DNA of 14,306 bases from Bacillota bacterium (GTDB lineage: Bacteria > Bacillota > Bacilli > Lactobacillales > Streptococcaceae). A program made the position numbers and the translations under genes. Positions 13,691-14,306 of this stretch are shown here, piece after piece. Every line of letters begins with the position of its first letter. Within the stretch, counting starts at the first letter, position 1. The notes under the pieces are model-generated. The model searched no databases, was not told the DNA's origin, and saw only the letters and a list, made by a program, of their open reading frames with translations. The stretch spans positions 1-14,306 of the forward strand of contig JAJXWC010000046.1 of assembly GCA_021781855.1 (NCBI GenBank), read 5' to 3'.

Positions 13691-13760
13691 ACTTGAAGTG
13701 GTTACTTCATCAGTAAGGAATTCTTTCTCCTCCACTGATGTTAGGCGGCACTTGCTAAGT
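13691..13760 (+). other. Candidate structured leader of tsaB with alternative pairings
   Basis: A closed fold pairs ACTT (13691-13694) with AAGT (13757-13760), AAGTG (13696-13700) with CACTT (13749-13753), and CATCAGT (13708-13714) with ACTGATG (13734-13740), capped by AGGA/TCCT. A competing local hairpin, GAAGT (13695-13699) with ACTTC (13704-13708), would use the same AAGT bases and break the closing stem. The SD AAGGAA (13765-13770) lies just after the domain. The folds were found by hand and no ligand or protein partner is known to me. Confidence 0.4.
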
Positions 13761-13773
13761 TAAAAAGGAAAAA

Positions 13774-14306
13774 ATGAATATTTTAGCATTAGACAGCTCC
13801 TCAAAAGCTTTATCAGTTGCACTAGTTGCGGACGGAAAGCTAGTGGGCGAGATAAATTTGAATGTGAAGAAAAATCATAGTACGACTTTAATGACGACAG
13901 TTGATTTTTTGATGAAACAGGCGGAGCTTGAACCTGCTGCGCTTGACCGAATTGCTGTGGCGCAGGGACCAGGCTCTTATACGGGCTTGCGGCTTGCGGC
14001 GACAGTGGGCAAAACATTGGCTTATACACTGGATAAAGAAATTGTCGGTGTTTCGAGTTTATATGCGTTGGCGGCGCATGTGAGGGCGCCTAAAGCACTG
14101 GTTGTGCCTGTCATGGATGCACGACGCGGCTTTGCTTATGCGGCAGTTTATCAAAATGGCGAAACGATTGTGGCGGACCAACACTGTGTGTTTAGTGAAT
14201 TTTTGACTGATTTGTCAGAAAAAGTTAATTTGTTTGACCAAGTGATTTTTACAGGCGAAACAGAAAATTTTGTTGCAAATATTGAAGCCGCAGGCTTTGA
14301 CAAGGC
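13774..14306 (+). CDS. tsaB: TsaB, tRNA t6A37 synthesis subunit (3' end outside window)
   Basis: The first 177 codons are present; the gene runs off the window edge with no stop. The N-terminus MNILALDSSSKALSVALV and the segment QGPGSYTGLRLAATVGKTLAYTL are typical of TsaB (YeaZ). This actin-like ATPase-fold protein partners with TsaD and TsaE to place threonylcarbamoyl on A37 of ANN-decoding tRNAs in the cytoplasm. TsaB is non-catalytic and acts as the dimer partner of TsaD. The SD AAGGAA is three bases before the ATG. In streptococci it is usually followed by rimI and tsaD, which would lie beyond the window. It is divergent from rpoY-rnjA. Confidence 0.95.
   Translation, partial: MNILALDSSSKALSVALVADGKLVGEINLNVKKNHSTTLMTTVDFLMKQAELEPAALDRIAVAQGPGSYTGLRLAATVGKTLAYTLDKEIVGVSSLYALAAHVRAPKALVVPVMDARRGFAYAAVYQNGETIVADQHCVFSEFLTDLSEKVNLFDQVIFTGETENFVANIEAAGFDK

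Noticed and set aside
13691..13760. tsaB leader as a third copy of the 65-67 nt RNA element
   Set aside because: It shares a similar layout (closing stem, internal loop, CATCnGTAAG stem) but lacks the conserved GTGCGAG and GTTGAGCCGTAGAAAG flanks, so homology is not supported.

Overview
The window looks like a chromosomal segment of a lactic acid bacterium of the Streptococcaceae, probably Lactococcus or a close relative. The reasons are moderately low GC, purine-rich Shine-Dalgarno (SD) sequences, extended -10 promoters of the TGnTAAAAT kind, a pneumococcal-type copper locus (CopY/CupA/CopA), an LPxTG cell-wall protein, and the Firmicute pairs tex-sprT and rpoY-rnjA. The genus is an inference; no rRNA or other decisive marker is present.

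Positions 1-3529 hold a copper-homeostasis locus. A CopY/CopR-type repressor is followed by its own operator and promoter (657-712), then a membrane-anchored cupredoxin chaperone (CupA), a free-standing second cupredoxin, and a Cu+-exporting P1B ATPase with no N-terminal metal-binding domain. In pneumococcus the second cupredoxin is the N-terminal domain of CopA itself, so CopA appears to be split into two genes here. The repressor has a separate promoter, a probable operator cut by the window edge, and a long leader that can be folded.

Positions 3530-4040 have no clear long gene. They hold a possible decayed reading frame, a promoter, a 67-nt structured leader, a 39-aa very basic protein and a strong terminator. 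The 67-nt leader is nearly identical to a 65-nt element inside the copper operon. The two copies differ by a compensatory base-pair change and both end just before a ribosome binding site. This is the best candidate for something undescribed in the window.

Positions 4131-8822 are housekeeping: rpsD with its own promoter and a 260-nt leader typical of S4 autoregulation, then tex overlapping a SprT-like gene by four bases, then adenosine deaminase, with intrinsic terminators between units. Positions 8932-11352 encode an 806-aa sortase-anchored surface protein with two YDG-like repeats. A bidirectional terminator (11361-11387) separates it from the oppositely oriented rpoY-rnjA pair (RNA polymerase epsilon and RNase J1). 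Divergent from these is tsaB (tRNA t6A synthesis), cut by the window end, with a leader that can fold in two mutually exclusive ways.

No tRNA, rRNA, CRISPR array, insertion sequence or prophage gene was seen. Most of the content is ordinary; the unusual signals are in leaders and intergenic RNA, plus the split CopA.
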